Shown here in pieces: positions 1 to 11,696 of a stretch of 64,000 nucleotides of DNA (the stretch's first letter is position 1; every line of letters begins with the position of its first letter). The notes under the pieces were generated by a model that worked only from the letters and a program-made list of their open reading frames with translations, ran no database searches and had not been told where the DNA came from. The position numbers and the translations under genes are program-made. Origin of the DNA: Drechmeria coniospora (lineage: Eukaryota > Ascomycota > Sordariomycetes > Hypocreales > Ophiocordycipitaceae); contig NC_054391.1 in the NCBI RefSeq assembly GCF_001625195.1, forward strand, positions 8,632,552-8,696,551. The letters run 5' to 3'.

Positions 1-3000
1 CGTGCTTGACGCTTGGCTTGGCCTCCTGTCATCGGGTAGATCCTCGGAGCTTGGCATCGACGACAGCACATCCCGATGCAGCGGCTTGCCATTCTGCACC
101 GTAGGCGGCCCTGCAGGTTCCTCCCCTGGTAGTCGAGGGGGTCTCGACGCAGGTTTGGGGAACGCTTCCAGGACATTCGACGAGGCGTTGAAGGTTTCGA
201 GCTTATTTGCGTACCAAATTTCCATGGGAAGCTTAGAAATGTTGTTCCCGCGAACGTCCAACACCCGCAGCTCCGTCAGGCATCCGATCTGCGGCGGGAG
301 CTCGCCAACCGAGTTATTGGCGATACTGAAATGTTCCAGCTTGCTAAGGGTCCCAAGCTGCAGCGGTAGGGAGACGAAGTAGTTTTTGTCCAGTACGAGG
401 CGCTCCAAGTTCATCATGTTGGCAAAGGCCGAGTCAATGCTGGCTAGCTGGGCGTGCGACAGGTTTAACGTCTTCAGAGTCGGGACTGGTTCGATGATTT
501 CAAACTTGTTCAGCGGGTTTGAATTGAGCCTCAGCTGGCGAATCCGCTCGAACTTGCCGACAAACGAGGACACGTGGTTGTGGGCCGCCTGCAGGAGCTC
601 CAGCTTTGGAAGGTCGGCAATAATGTCAATGCTCGAAATGGAGTTGAACTTCACGTCGAGCTCTCGCAAGCTGATGAGTTGGCGAAAGCCCTCGGAAAGC
701 TCGCCGGACAGTCGGTTGTTGGTGATGAGCAGCTTTTCCAGATTTTTCAGATTTCCAATCTCGTCTGGGAGGCTTTCGATGGCATTGAAGCTGAGGTCCA
801 GTTCCACGAGACTTTGCAGCTCACACAAGAATGGAGGGAACCTGTCGAGGAAGTTTGACGAGATGTTCAAGCTCCTCAGTGCCTGGTACATGCCGAAGGT
901 CTGTGGCAGATGCGTCAGCCTGTTGTTGGCGAGGTTCATCTTGAGGAGGCCTGCGAGGCTGTCGAGGTCGGCGTGTTCCAGTTGCTCCAACCTGTTGTTG
1001 GAGACATCAAGGTACGTGAGCTTCTCGGCCCGGCCCAAGCTCAGGGGGAGCCTGCGTGCTTCGTTGTTGGTATACTTGATGTCGCGTAGATGCTTGCACG
1101 ACTGTATAAAGTCCCGCGGCACGTCCAAGGACAAGTTCCTCGACAGATTCAAAGAGACGATGTCAGCGGCCTTGGAGTAGAGCGAAATGGGGATGGTGAC
1201 GAGGTTGCGACCGGAGAGGTCCACGTAATTGAACTTCTGGAAACGGGAGATGCCCTGATCAGTCGTCTTGGCGTGGAAATCGCTCTCTCTTGCCGAGAGG
1301 AACATGAAGCGACAAAGGTACCCGATGTCCTCCCGGCCGAGATCTTCGATTCTATCCGTCTCCTCGTAGCCGACTTGCTGCAAGAGCCGCTTCTGCAAGA
1401 GCAGCGGGCGCTCCGGGGGGGTGAGAACGCGAACGAGGTCATGCTTCTTCATGATGATATGGTAGTTCTCGAGGCCGTCGACGACATACGTCTTCTTCAC
1501 CACTTGGGCGACCACGTCGGCGACGGAGGCATCTAGAGGCATGGAATGGGTGGAGAAAGTGCCGTCGGAGCGGAAGATACGAATGCAGTACGGGGCCAGC
1601 TTTTCGTCCGGACGGGGCGGGCTTCCGGCTTCATCGGCGTCAGGGGTGTGGGTGGACGTCTCCTCCGTACCGCGGCGGACGGCCCAGCTGTCGGGGGCAT
1701 CCCAGCCTCCCTTGACCCCTTCGGTGAGCGACTCTTTCCGCTCGGAAGCACTGACATTGTTGACAACAGGGGCGTCTATCGGTGCCAGGCGGGGCGGCTT
1801 GGTCAGGATGCCCTCCATGTCATTCAGGTTCGTGTCGAGGTGGTAGACGTGGCCCGGGTCACTAGCATCGGTAGGGCCGATAGTCTCCTCATAGTCAAAC
1901 CCCCGATTCGTCCGGTTCTTTTTGGAAAAGGGGAACTTGTTGTTGAAGGTTGCCCCTCGAGAGCCGGCGAGGTTGATGCTGCGAGCATCCTGCGTCTCGG
2001 TCAGGTCGGTGGAGCTGGGCCAGTAGGCAGCCACATAGGGCGAGAGCGAGGGCGCGTCGGTTCGCGGCGTGTCCACGCTGGACGGCTTCGGCTGCAGAGA
2101 CTTGGTCGAGGGTGGCAGGTCGCGCAAGCGGGCTACGTCGTCCTTCTCCTTATTCCGACGGAGGCGGCCGAGGAGGCCTCGCTTGCCATGGTGCACAGGC
2201 GACGTCTGGCCGGGGGCAAGGACGGACCTTGCGCTGTTGCCGGTCATGCTCCTCGCGCTCGGTGTCGGGCTCTGCGCTCTCGACTTTTGGCTGTACATGG
2301 TGGCGCCGCGCTCGCGGGGGTTGTGGTAGCTCGTGAAGGAATCGTCCCTGCTAGGGGTCGGTCTCAGAGACCTCTGGTCCTCGCTGCTCCTGTTGTGGCG
2401 GTGATAGTGGCCCGGGAGATGGACGAGGGCGGAGCGAGACGAGGCGGTCGAGGGTTTGTGGGCGGCCTGAGAGGAGGCACTTTCGCTGGCGTAGCGCTCG
2501 CGGTCGGGGCCGGTCATGACATCGCGGACGGGGGCCTCTCCGTATCTGGCGATGTCTGCATTGTCCTGGTACAGGAACGGTACGACTTCGGGAGCGGGAA
2601 CCGGAGTCCTCGGCCGCGACGAGGTAGGCGAGGTGTCTCTCGGGTCGGTGGCATTGGAGTAGTTTCGATCACGGTACGGGGGTCGGGTGTGGCTGTAGGA
2701 ACGCGAGCGCTGATCCTTGCCGGCAAGCGAGGCCGGCAGGCTACTCTCGGAGCTGTCGCGACCGGGGAACTCCTCGCCAAAGAAGCCCTGAAGTTTGCGG
2801 AAGCCGCCACGGGGCCCGCTGGCTTTGGAGCCCTGGCTGCTGGCCGTGGTGACAATGCTGGCAACCGAAGGGCGCCTTCCGTCGGTGGCGTAGTAGGCTC
2901 CATCCGTGGAATCGTAGTTGGTATCAAAGGAGGCGGTTCCAGGCAGGCCCCGTCGAGGTGCCTCTCCAATAGCTATGCCGACTCCCATTCCTGACATTCC

Positions 3001-3611
3001 CGACGCCACGCCGCCGTACAGAGCATCACCCGGGTGCAGGCTGGGAGAGATGGGCGAGGCGATGGAGAGACTGTCGCTGGAGTCATTGAAGAAGGTCGTG
3101 GCCAGGGCCTTGGACGAGGAGGAGCCCGCAGGAGCGTCGGTCGACATCCAGGGAGCAATGTTGGACAGTTCCGAACCACCGCAGGGGGGGGCATTGCGAG
3201 ATGAACTCTCGGCGATCGCGAGGTCGCGGCGATAAGTTGCGAGGTCGCTCAGGCGTCGGCCAGCGGCGGACACGGCGCTGGAGACGGACGAAGGCGATCG
3301 ATTGGTGCGGACCCCGGCGGCGGCGGCGGCGGCCGACTTGGGCGAGATCTGGGTTTCGTCTTTGGAGTATCTGCGCGCGACTGTCAGCAAGTCCGAGGCC
3401 AGGGCAAGAAGCGGCGGCATGTATGGACGAACCTCCAGCGGGTATGGTCGTCGGCGGCCGATTTCGACGAATGGGCACGTGCCGGGACGGAGGTCTGGGG
3501 TAAGGGTTTGAAGGTGACGGAGGAGCGATTACTGCCGGTGGCTATGTTTGCGTTTGTGTTTCTTCTCGCGCTCGTTAAAGAGCTGATGCGGGCGGCGTCA
3601 TTCTCGGACAT
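1..3611 (-). CDS. Adenylate cyclase, N-terminal part (truncated at window edge)
   Basis: Makes cAMP from ATP downstream of G proteins and Ras, and acts at the plasma membrane. About 1183 residues are visible, roughly half the usual length of ~2200. The PP2C-like and cyclase catalytic domains would lie beyond position 1. Exon 1 is 3433-3611. The intron is 3371-3432 (GTTCGT...CGCAG, CTGAC branch site), and exon 2 then runs open to position 1. In order: a Ser-rich disordered leader, a G-alpha-binding segment near residues 250-315 (RKLQGFFGEEF, then VPFLYQDNADIARYGEAPVRDV), a Ras-association-like domain near 655-745 (YCIRIFRSDGTF), and about 14 leucine-rich repeats from ~770 to ~1105 (LTYLDVSNNRLEQLEHADL; PPQIGCLTELRVLDVRGNN). 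The order matches fungal cyclases such as Neurospora CR-1 and Magnaporthe MAC1. The LRR wording excludes a generic LRR protein. The start ATG at 3611 is the first in frame before the intron. Confidence 0.93.
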
Positions 3612-3789
3612 GATGACCCTTGGGCCATGTCATTCGGGGCGGTTGGAGATGGGAGGACGATATAGCTTCATATCCCCGCGGTCATCGTCTCGACGCTGCT
3701 GTTGTCACAGGATTGGAGCGCGCCGCTGCAATCGACGGAGGACGAGGGGGAAAGGAGGGGAATGGAAGAGGGGATGAGGTGAGGGGGGG

Positions 3790-4260
3790 GGAGGCTTGCA
3801 AAGTCCGGACAAGAGACAAGACAAGTGCCGACCGCTGACGGCGACAAACGGACGAAGGCAACGGCGCGAGTCGGCGAGAGGTGGTGGAGAGGTGGCGAGC
3901 GTCTTGCCCGAGGTGGCGCGAGGTGGCGAGAGTCGGCAGGGAGAGGGAAACGAGGCGACAATGGACGACAAAAGATGACAGGAACCCGACAGAAGGACGG
4001 CAGAAGGACGGCAGAAAAACGAGATGGAAGAGCTCGTCCCGACGTAGGCAGACAATCGGTCGTCACTGGGCCCGGCGGGCCAGCTAAGGTGATGGGGTGC
4101 GGCGGGTGGCAAGGCACGGCATTCAGTCGATATAGAGGTGTAGAGTGGCGGAGGGCCTCTGGAGACGCAGAGGCAGCTGGAGAGGTGAGGTGAGCCGGTG
4201 AGGTGAGGCGAGGCGAGAGGCAAAGCCAGACGAGGTGAGGCGGCGAGGTGAGGCGGCGGT
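3790..4260 (-). promoter_or_regulatory. Pyrimidine-rich leader upstream of adenylate cyclase
   Basis: Read on the minus strand this tract is dominated by C and T (runs such as CTCACCTCACCGG and CACCTCGCC), lying 180-650 nt before the adenylate cyclase ATG. Such tracts are common in promoters and 5' UTRs of filamentous ascomycetes. The long minus-strand frames here translate to Ser/Pro-rich low-complexity sequence, as expected for a leader. Function is inferred from position only. Confidence 0.4.
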
Positions 4261-5665
4261 GCTTCGTTCGGACGAACAATGTACGAGAGTGTACATGTAC
4301 GTGCTGCACAGTCAGTGTACATCCGTAGGTACCCTGGCGAGTACGTGTTCGCGGGCGGGCAACTTGTCTCGTGAGGCCAAGGCTAATCTGTTTATGTACT
4401 CGTCCACGTATTACTGTACTCACCCACGAACCCATGAAAGTACCTTTCCATACAAAACATGTGGACAGATACATGGACGCACAAGACTAGTATGTATCGT
4501 AGCTCCGCATCCGCCGCCACGAACCTCGACATTTGCATCCTCGCTCCGCCCATCCCACCGTCTGAGGACGAGACTCAGTCAGTTGCCCAGCCTTGTGACG
4601 ACCTTCTTGCTCGTTTCGACCGGCTCGCGCTCAAATCCCCGTGCGCAAACGCAGAGGGCTGGCTGATTTTCTCGTATGTGATGTGTAGAGCATGTCAGTA
4701 ATGCACCCAAATTGCGGCACACGCAGGCACACGCAGGCACACGCAGGTAGATTCATGTACTTGTTCAAGCACCCGCTGCCAGGGTAAGCAAACGCATACG
4801 AGGGGAGGGGAGCGGCCAGGTCCCGTCTTGGCTGCAGGACTGTCACCCTCATTTCGGACCCCATCCAGATGCCTGGACCAGTGGATGGGAAAATATCTCT
4901 CGTATGCGTACGGGGTACTTGAAGTAGGAGTGTACTACCCACGAGTGACTGTACAGTATGGTACGGGAACGGGGACGGGGACAAGACGTTTGGTTGTCAA
5001 GTTCGACTAACACGAGCGACGAACATAATAACGATGTCGCCCCGAGTCGCTAACCACATCTATTCGGAAACTGAGGTATATGCTTTCATGTCGAAAAAAA
5101 AAAAAAGGGTGCCTCGTTGCCCGAATAGCAGCCGACCGGTGCTGCTGCCACACTGCCGAGTGTACAATACTCGCCGCCTTACCCATGGAACCGTTCACGA
5201 CTTCCTTCATGTACAGATAGCCTCAAGCACTCGCCGCCGCGTGAGCGTGCATGGCACTCGCAGTACGCATCGTAGCAGGACGGAAAATTCCGTACGACAG
5301 CCCAAGCTGGAGTCACGTGTTGTCCATGAAGAGGGCATGCCTCGCGATGATGGCAACCAATGTTCATGTTTGTTTGCTGGCGTAGCCTGGCAAACGACCG
5401 ACATTGCATCGTGGTGCCTTCGTCGATGCTTGAGAAAAGGGCTGCCAGGAAGAGGAAGAACAGATAGGCCTGACATTTCTCGGGCCGGAAGCTAGGCGGT
5501 CTGTGTCGGTGAAATGAATCCCTATCCGGATATCGCAATGCCAGCCAGCGCAGGCAGCAAGCATTCCGCTACCCAGCCGCTCCGCTGGCCGTCCGTGCAA
5601 CATACCCTCTTGTACCAACATTCGTGTCCACACATGTTGAAGTCTCAAGGCAAGGTAGCAGGTAC
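4261..5665. other. Intergenic region, adenylate cyclase to RTC4-domain gene
   Basis: No frame here looks like a protein. It holds three tandem copies of a 10-mer ACACGCAGGC near 4718-4747, a poly-A run near 5095-5105 and scattered GTAC-type palindromes. Both flanking genes are on the minus strand, so it combines the upstream region of adenylate cyclase with the 3' flank of the RTC4-domain gene. Confidence 0.5.
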
Positions 5666-7356
5666 TCACTCTTCTTCGTGAACAATCTCTCCGAGCGCCC
5701 GGCTCTCCTCCAGTATCACCCTGGCCTCTTCGTCGGAAACTCTCATGTCGTCCCTGATCAAATGCACGGCCAGTTCGGCGACCAGCACAGACTGGATGAA
5801 GGCTGCCGATCCGCGGCCCGCAATCACCCGATCGTCCACAGCCTTCTCCTTGAGCAGGCTGCCGAATTCGTCGACGAGGTAATCGCACATGAGGTTGAAA
5901 CCGCGGGGCCCGTAGTATCCAGGGTTCAAATTCTCCTCCTTCTTCATGGACCGCGCCTGGCCAGACGCAATCTTGACAGCCAGCACGGCACGGAAATGCG
6001 ACGGTTTGCCGTTGACAATCTCCAGCAGCGAACTACGGTGTTCCGAAAATCGCCTCTCCAGGTGATCCCAGTCGACGTTGGGATAGTCTCGCTCTTGCCA
6101 GATTGTCTTCGCCGTTTGCTTTCGGTGCTTATGACAGAATCTGCTCTGTTGCCGCACATTCATCCGCTTCCCTTTGGAGAACTCGGCCAAGAGTAACCGA
6201 TCAACAGGCTCGTTGCACCACGGACATACAGGCAGGGTCGAAGCCACCGACTTTTGTGCCACTTCATCCACGGGCTCACTATCCGACTTTTCCTCATTCC
6301 GAGCATCGGAACTATTATCGTCCAGTACCACGCCTGGCCCATCTTTCGCGTCACCGGCGCAATCCCCGAGATCGGCAAACTGGGCGGGCATTTTGAATAC
6401 GGCTCGAGGAGGTGTCGGAGACCTTGGTGCTTCCACACGCTTCTTCCGAGGCCACGTTTTTGTTATTAGCTTTCCGGACGGCAGTGGCGACTCGAGCAAG
6501 GGAATCTGATTCAAAACGGGCTTCGCCTTCTTCGGCGACGAAAGGATGGTGCCAATAACCTCGTCATCCTGCCGTTCAGTGACAAGTTTTGCCCCCATCC
6601 TCTTGGGTGACATAGGGGCCAGCTGACTGGGAAGAAGCAGTCTTCTCCTGCTCGTCTCGGCCTTCTCGGGGCTTTCGGGCATGGCGGGAACTTGCAGTGT
6701 TGCTTTGGACGCCATGACAGCTCCTGTTTCCTAGTTAGCACAAAGCACACCCATCGATTGGCTCTGAACCGCGTACTCCTGTCCTTGGCTACCTCCTGGG
6801 AACTGGGTTTCTTCCTGCCGTACGTTGACCTGGCTGATTTGACCCTGGCAAAGCCCAGATCACTAACGATATTCTCCTCGGCACCCGCGGGTGTTTTCGA
6901 CGTCGCCATTCGTTCGTGAGCAGAAGAAGCACCGCTCAGTCGCCTCCGCTTCCCGCCAGAAGCTTCCGCACATTCCGCCTCTTCACTCTTTCGTCTCACC
7001 CCTCGTGGGGACGTCGCAGTCTCTCGGGATCGTCCAAACCGTGTCTGTTTTATTCTTCCTCGTGCCTTCGACTCATCTCCTGAACTAGCAGAGCTATCCA
7101 GGAGTGCGTCCGCATTGCCTTTCGACGATGATGCTGCATCCCTGCCAGAAGCCCCGTCTTTGTCGGCAAAGGGGTCGATCTGTCCATCGTCTTCCTCCTC
7201 TTCGTCACTTGACACAGGCGGATCATCTACCGCTACGGCCACCTTTGGCGTTTTTCTCATCGGCGGTATAATCCTCTTCTCGACGGCATGCCTGAAGTTG
7301 CTGAGAAGTGGTGATGTTTTGACATTTTTACTCAGACCGACTCTCCGTTGAACCAT
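5666..7356 (-). CDS. RTC4: RTC4-domain protein (restriction of telomere capping 4-like)
   Basis: Predicted 545 residues from two exons, 6777-7356 and 5666-6723. The 53-nt intron (6724-6776) has a GTACGC donor, a TGCTAAC branch site and a CAG acceptor, and splicing keeps the frame. The N-terminal ~350 residues are charged and disordered, with an acidic run (SSDEEEEDDGQ) and basic SPKK-like stretches that suggest a nuclear, DNA-associated protein. The C-terminal ~185 residues match the Rtc4-like domain: CPWCNEPVD near residue 360, then an FCHKHR motif, PGYYGPRGFNLM, and the closing VILEESRALGEIVHE. Yeast Rtc4 was found through a genetic link to telomere capping. Its biochemical activity is not established and none is assigned here. 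The cysteine/histidine pattern could bind zinc. Confidence 0.88.
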
Positions 7357-8192
7357 TGTGCCAGTGTCGTCCTCGGCTCGGACGATTTAAACAAGTCCCT
7401 GGCGGTGTGCGCAGTCGTGGAAATGCACAAGTAAATGTTCAGAACCCCCACCAGCACCAGGCTCAGCTTGTCGAAGGGTAGAGGATTCCTGCCATCTCTC
7501 GAGGTCTGTTTCAAAAGAGAGATTGTTGGCCCTGGCACAGATATATTGGTTTGATCCTACAGTTGGTATTTGGCGTAGGCCGTTTTAAAGCCTGCTGCTT
7601 CCGCTGTGTGAAACTGATGCTCAGTACGACGGGAAGATACTGTGCTTGTAGCCGTCCGTGGGGAGTGGACGAGGCAGTGGTGCAATAGAGGACGGCTGTA
7701 TTTCCTGAATTGTGTCTGAGAGTGTTACGAAGTACGAACTCATAATCGGTACACATACCGGCCTGTTGGTACAAGTACTTCTGGAGGAACGCGTTGCAGG
7801 AACGCGACTTTGGAGGGGCGGCGGGTGGGTCATTAGCTTTACAGGTACGGAGCAATAATACTCCGTTAGTACTTAAGGTACGTAAGTGCCTACTTAGGTA
7901 CGACCCCCAGCAGACTCCCAGTACTTGCCGTACAGTAAGTGTACTCAGAGCACCACTGTACTGTACATCAATAGTATCCTTGGTTTCATGCACACACCGA
8001 AGTACAGTACATCCAGTGGATCTGCAAGTACAGCACTGGTGACAGTTGCGCCGACGCAGTGGACACAAACCAAGCTCGACTTGCCCAGTACCCGATTTAT
8101 CGACACTCATCGCTCCACGGCCCGGGGCTTCACGGAGAACACCTCACAGCTGTCGATCCCTTAACTGGTTCCAACGAGAGCAAGCCGGGAAA
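7357..8192. promoter_or_regulatory. Divergent intergenic region, RTC4-domain gene / dynamitin
   Basis: This 836-bp stretch separates two head-to-head genes, so it should hold both promoters. It is rich in GTACTT/AAGTAC-type repeats between about 7850 and 8010. No TATA box or known operator could be assigned. A 199-residue minus-strand frame (7511-8110) crosses it but has no recognisable domain and is taken as chance. Confidence 0.4.
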
Positions 8193-9571
8193 ATGGCGCT
8201 CAATCGCAAATACGCAGCTCTCCCCGACCTCGTATGGTCTCCCACCAAATGTCAAGACACACGCGGTGATGCTGACCAGGCAATCATAGGATTCCGCCCC
8301 GGACATATACGAGACCCCTGACCTCACGGATGACAATTCCACTGTGCCTGTAAGGTCTACCCGATCATATCCCAGACTCGTCCTGCCCAACTGACTCGGA
8401 CTTTCCCGAGACCACGACAAACCGACCACAGTCAGACGACGAGTTCTTCCAGCCCGATGACGATGACACACCAGGCATCTCACGCTCAAGGTTGCGAATT
8501 AATGAGGCTCGATCTCGCTTCCTCCCTACTAATGTTGACGCCAACGATGCCGATTTCTCTGACCGCGTCGACGGCAAGCGGAAATCCTACAAGACGTCCA
8601 GCCGACGACAAAGAATACTTAAAGACGGCACGAAAGAGCTTGGCGACCTGTCCGACGACGATGACGACGAAAGTCTGGAGAGGAAGATAGCCCGTCTGCG
8701 TCGGGAAGTGGAGGAGGCCAAGGAGGAATACACCAAGCGTAAAGCGCAAGCAGCAACGACCGGCGATGCTGCGCCCAGCGATGAGAGGTTGGAATCCCTC
8801 AGCGAGGTTCTGGATTCCATATTGAAGCCCCTGGGAGGCAGGGCTGAGGCAAAAATTGCGAAGCCTTCGTTTTCGTCCACGACCGCCAAGTTTGACGAGC
8901 CGGCAGGTGGCCCTACCTATACGGTTACGTACGCCCCAACTTATGAGGAGTCTCACTCGTTGGCGAAAGCGGCGGATTTTGATCGACGACTTTTGATGCT
9001 GGAAAAGGCACTAGGAATCAACTCGTCTTCGGTGCCCGAAGCCGGCCAAGATGGTCTGCCACGCGCCGTTCTTCCGACGCTGGATTCAATAGAGAAACAA
9101 GTGACGACGCTATCGCAGGCGTCAACGGCCAACCTAGACGCCATCAGCAGACGTGTGCGGGCACTGGCCTCTGAACAGGACAAGCTGAACGATGCCCGGG
9201 AAAAGGCAAAGGCCCTCGGAGGAGAGGAAGCTGGTAAACACCCATCGGACGAATCTGAGCAGGGGGCAAAGATCAAAGCCCTCTACGGAATTCTGCCAAC
9301 AATCGAAAATCTGACGCCCATTCTGCCACCATTGCTCGATCGGCTGAGGTCCCTGAGAGCCATTCACGCCGACGCCGCGACGGCGAGCCAGACATTAGAC
9401 CGGATCGAAAAGCAGCAAACAAACATGGCCGCGGAGCTGAAGCAGTGGAAGGATGGTTTGGACAAGATTCAAGGCGCCATGATAGACGGAGACTCGGTGG
9501 TCAAGGGCAACATGAAGGTCATGGAGGAATGGGTCAAAGAGCTCGAGGAACGTATGGTGAAGCTGACCTAA
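8193..9571 (+). CDS. Dynamitin (dynactin subunit 2, p50)
   Basis: Subunit of the dynactin shoulder, which links dynein to its cargo and is needed for nuclear movement and endosome transport in hyphae. Predicted 412 residues from three exons: 8193-8231 (13 codons), 8290-8349 and 8432-9571. Introns are GTATGG...ATAG and GTAAGG...CACAG, the second with a CTGAC branch site. Joined, they give the typical dynamitin start MALNRKYAALPDLDSAPDIY followed by ETPDLTDD. Next are an acidic patch and a first coiled coil near residues 114-140 (SLERKIARLRREVEEAKEEY), then PTYTVTYAPTYEES and further helical segments ending in KVMEEWVKELEERM. Length and motif order fit fungal p50 proteins. The short first exons fall below usual ORF thresholds, so an automatic call could start too late, near the TTG at 8492. 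Confidence 0.92.
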
Positions 9572-10200
9572 AAGGGACGAACCGTCCGAGACAATTTCAT
9601 CGCAGTGATACCCGACCCGAAAGGAGAATTTCCATACATCCGCTGGTGCACTACGTGTACTATGTATTCATATGCAGTTCGGCAGAAGTCAAATGTCATC
9701 CGAGGTACCATTTGCTTCCTCCAACGTGACGTGACGGTTATGAATTGCTGGATTGCCCAGTGAATAAGTAATTACATGTAGTTAACAAGTACGCGGCTGG
9801 GCAGGATAATGAAGGATCACGTGCGCGGATCCATCATGGGGTGGGGGCACGCGTGCAAGTACTTGCAAGTAACTATTACAGAGTACAATAAATAATAACT
9901 TCTCGTCACAGGAAACTTATTCGTCTTTGCTTCGATTTTCACCCTTCGCGGGGGTAAACCGTCCTATGGTAAGCAAATCCTGCCTTTTCTTTCCCCTCTG
10001 TTTCTCTTTGTTGGGAATGATGTACCAAAAAATTGCATGTATTACCTGAACACCGTTGATGTTTCTTTATCACCAAGATCTCTGACCCAACTTACCCATC
10101 CGTCCTGCCTACTTGGATTCATGGCTCTCGTTCGCAAGCAAGGCTAACTTTTGATGTTTGCGAAGCATTCTGAGACTACGGTCATAGATACTCCGGCCCG
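9572..10200. promoter_or_regulatory. Intergenic region before the molybdopterin synthase subunit gene
   Basis: About 630 bp between two plus-strand genes. It would carry the dynamitin 3' end and the promoter of the next gene. It is more AT-rich than the flanking coding DNA (for example AGAGTACAATAAATAATAAC near 9880). CTTTCCCCTCTGTTTCTCTTTG at 9995-10015 is a pyrimidine-rich tract upstream of the next start. I see no other gene here. Confidence 0.35.
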
Positions 10201-10491
10201 ATGACCTCTGTACCCAAGCCGCCCCAAGGTCACTTCAACGTGCTGTATTTTGCCAGCGCGAGCTCATACACGGGAAAAGAACATGAGGCTTTGCCGGCAC
10301 CGCTGCCGCTAAGAACTCTGTTTGCCGAACTTGAGGCGAAGTATCCAGGTGTCAAGGCCAATGTCCTAGACTCGTGCATGGTGACCGTCAACCTCGATTA
10401 TGTAGACATGTCGGGCGACGGTGCTGCAGATGCCGTCGTGATTCAGGAAGCAGATGAGGTGGCCATCATCCCTCCTGTCAGCTCCGGGTGA
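10201..10491 (+). CDS. Molybdopterin synthase small subunit (MoaD/MOCS2A type)
   Basis: Predicted 96-residue ubiquitin-fold sulfur carrier. It delivers sulfur from its C-terminal thiocarboxylate to precursor Z within the molybdopterin synthase heterotetramer, a step of molybdenum cofactor synthesis needed by nitrate reductase and other Mo enzymes. The N-terminal beta strand FNVLYFASASSYTGKEHEAL, the segment LRTLFAELEAKYPGV and the C-terminal EVAIIPPVSSG are family features. The chain ends Ser-Gly rather than the usual Gly-Gly; the terminal Gly that is activated is present. There is no intron and the length is normal. Fungal orthologues include Aspergillus cnxG. The stop is 81 bp from the 3' end of a convergent gene. 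Confidence 0.88.
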   Translation: MTSVPKPPQGHFNVLYFASASSYTGKEHEALPAPLPLRTLFAELEAKYPGVKANVLDSCMVTVNLDYVDMSGDGAADAVVIQEADEVAIIPPVSSG

Positions 10492-10572
10492 GATGCCAGG
10501 TTGGGTGCAAGAGACGTGGGGACGGAGGAAGAGGAGCAGATCGTCGTTCTAGGCTTGGCTGAGACTGGCTAC

Positions 10573-11159
10573 CTACATGGCACTGTCTTGATTCACAAGC
10601 AAAGAATCCCGCTCGGTACTTGATGCTCTCGTACACGTATTTTCTGTCGAGCCCAGCACCTCTCGCCATCGACGTCGCCACTTGTCCCTCCAGTCGGGCG
10701 TCTGTCTTTTGTACCGCCTCCATCGCAACACGGCGACGGCACTGATGAGGATGAACGAGACGAACAGTGCAGTGACGATGATGGCGATGGAAGCAGTCAC
10801 GACCGTAACGGACGAGACGTGGCATCCAAAGGGCACCGTACGTAGCTCCCAACGCTCGGCCGGGTGAGGGCAGATGTTGGGGTTCGAGGCCGGGGCCAGC
10901 AACGGTATTCCGTAGGAGTTTGGGACGCAAGACCAAGTCTGTGTGGAGAGATGAGCAAGTCAAACTCTTACAAAACCTCCAGTACCGAACGGACGAATGG
11001 ACGTACAAACGGACACCAGCTGCATTCGTCCTGGTCGAGGCATGCTCCGCAGGTTTGACGAGACCAGCATCTCATCAGGTGCTCCCGTTCGCCTTCGACG
11101 GTGGTAAAGTTGTTGCGGGACGCTACGATTGCTAGCGGGTCCATGGTCGATTTGTCCAT
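10573..11159 (-). CDS. PSI-motif single-pass membrane protein, function unknown
   Basis: About 173 residues from two exons (11007-11159 and 10573-10938), joined across a 68-nt intron with a GTACGT donor and ACACAG acceptor. Splicing creates a plexin-semaphorin-integrin-like cysteine motif spanning the junction: CGACLDQDECSWCPF joined to TWSCVPN. It continues with NICPHPAERWELRT and one strong membrane span (VVTASIAIIVTALFVSFILI). A basic juxtamembrane stretch (WRRYKRQTPDWRDKWRRRW) follows. The layout suggests type I topology with a disulfide-bonded lumenal or extracellular head. No clear signal peptide is seen after the ATG at 11159, so an upstream exon may be missing and the start is uncertain. 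I recognise the fungal family only as PSI-domain integral membrane proteins. Confidence 0.68.
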
Positions 11160-11696
11160 GACGAGGCGAGGATGGATTCGATGAACAAGACGATATGAGT
11201 AAGCTCGTCATCGAAATGGTGTGGGGTGTGGTTTTGGGTGTGCCGTGTGCATGGACTGGAGGCGCTTCGTAGGCGGACGGACGAACGGCTCAGCAGGTAC
11301 CTGCAGTACCCTAGAGGTCACTCGCTGCTAAGAGTAGCAAGTTGCAAGACAGGGGGTTCGCCATACGTCTCTCCGTCGTCTTCTGGGCGTCTCCAAACGC
11401 ACAACGGGTTTGCTACTTGGGTATCAAGAGTGGTGGACCATGCTTGTGGACGCAAGTATCCTGGTAGCGTACGCGTTCGCGCTGCACACACGTACTTACA
11501 TGCACCTGCAGGTATGTATGTGTATCCTAGCATAGTTGTGAATGACGAGAAACTTATTCACTTAGCATGACAGTGAGCGGGAATCAATGTGTGCCGAGAC
11601 CTTCCGTGAAAGGAGTAACCAAGTCTGCCATGTGCTGCAGGGTCTAAGTGATATGTGTAAACCTGATGCCACCAGGCAAAGGTAACCTAACCGTAA
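11160..11696. other. Intergenic region between a PSI-motif gene and an unknown gene
   Basis: About 540 bp lying upstream of the PSI-motif gene and downstream of the 792-residue gene, both on the minus strand. It may contain a missed first exon with a signal sequence for the PSI-motif protein. I could not identify one with good splice signals. The rest shows no coding character. Confidence 0.35.

Noticed and set aside
1546..2994. 482-codon plus-strand frame
   Set aside because: Antisense shadow of the adenylate cyclase N-terminal region, whose minus-strand translation has G-alpha-binding, Ras-association and LRR features.
3668..4474. 268-codon minus-strand frame upstream of adenylate cyclase
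   Set aside because: Low-complexity Ser/Pro/Leu sequence from a CT-rich leader; three overlapping frames look alike.
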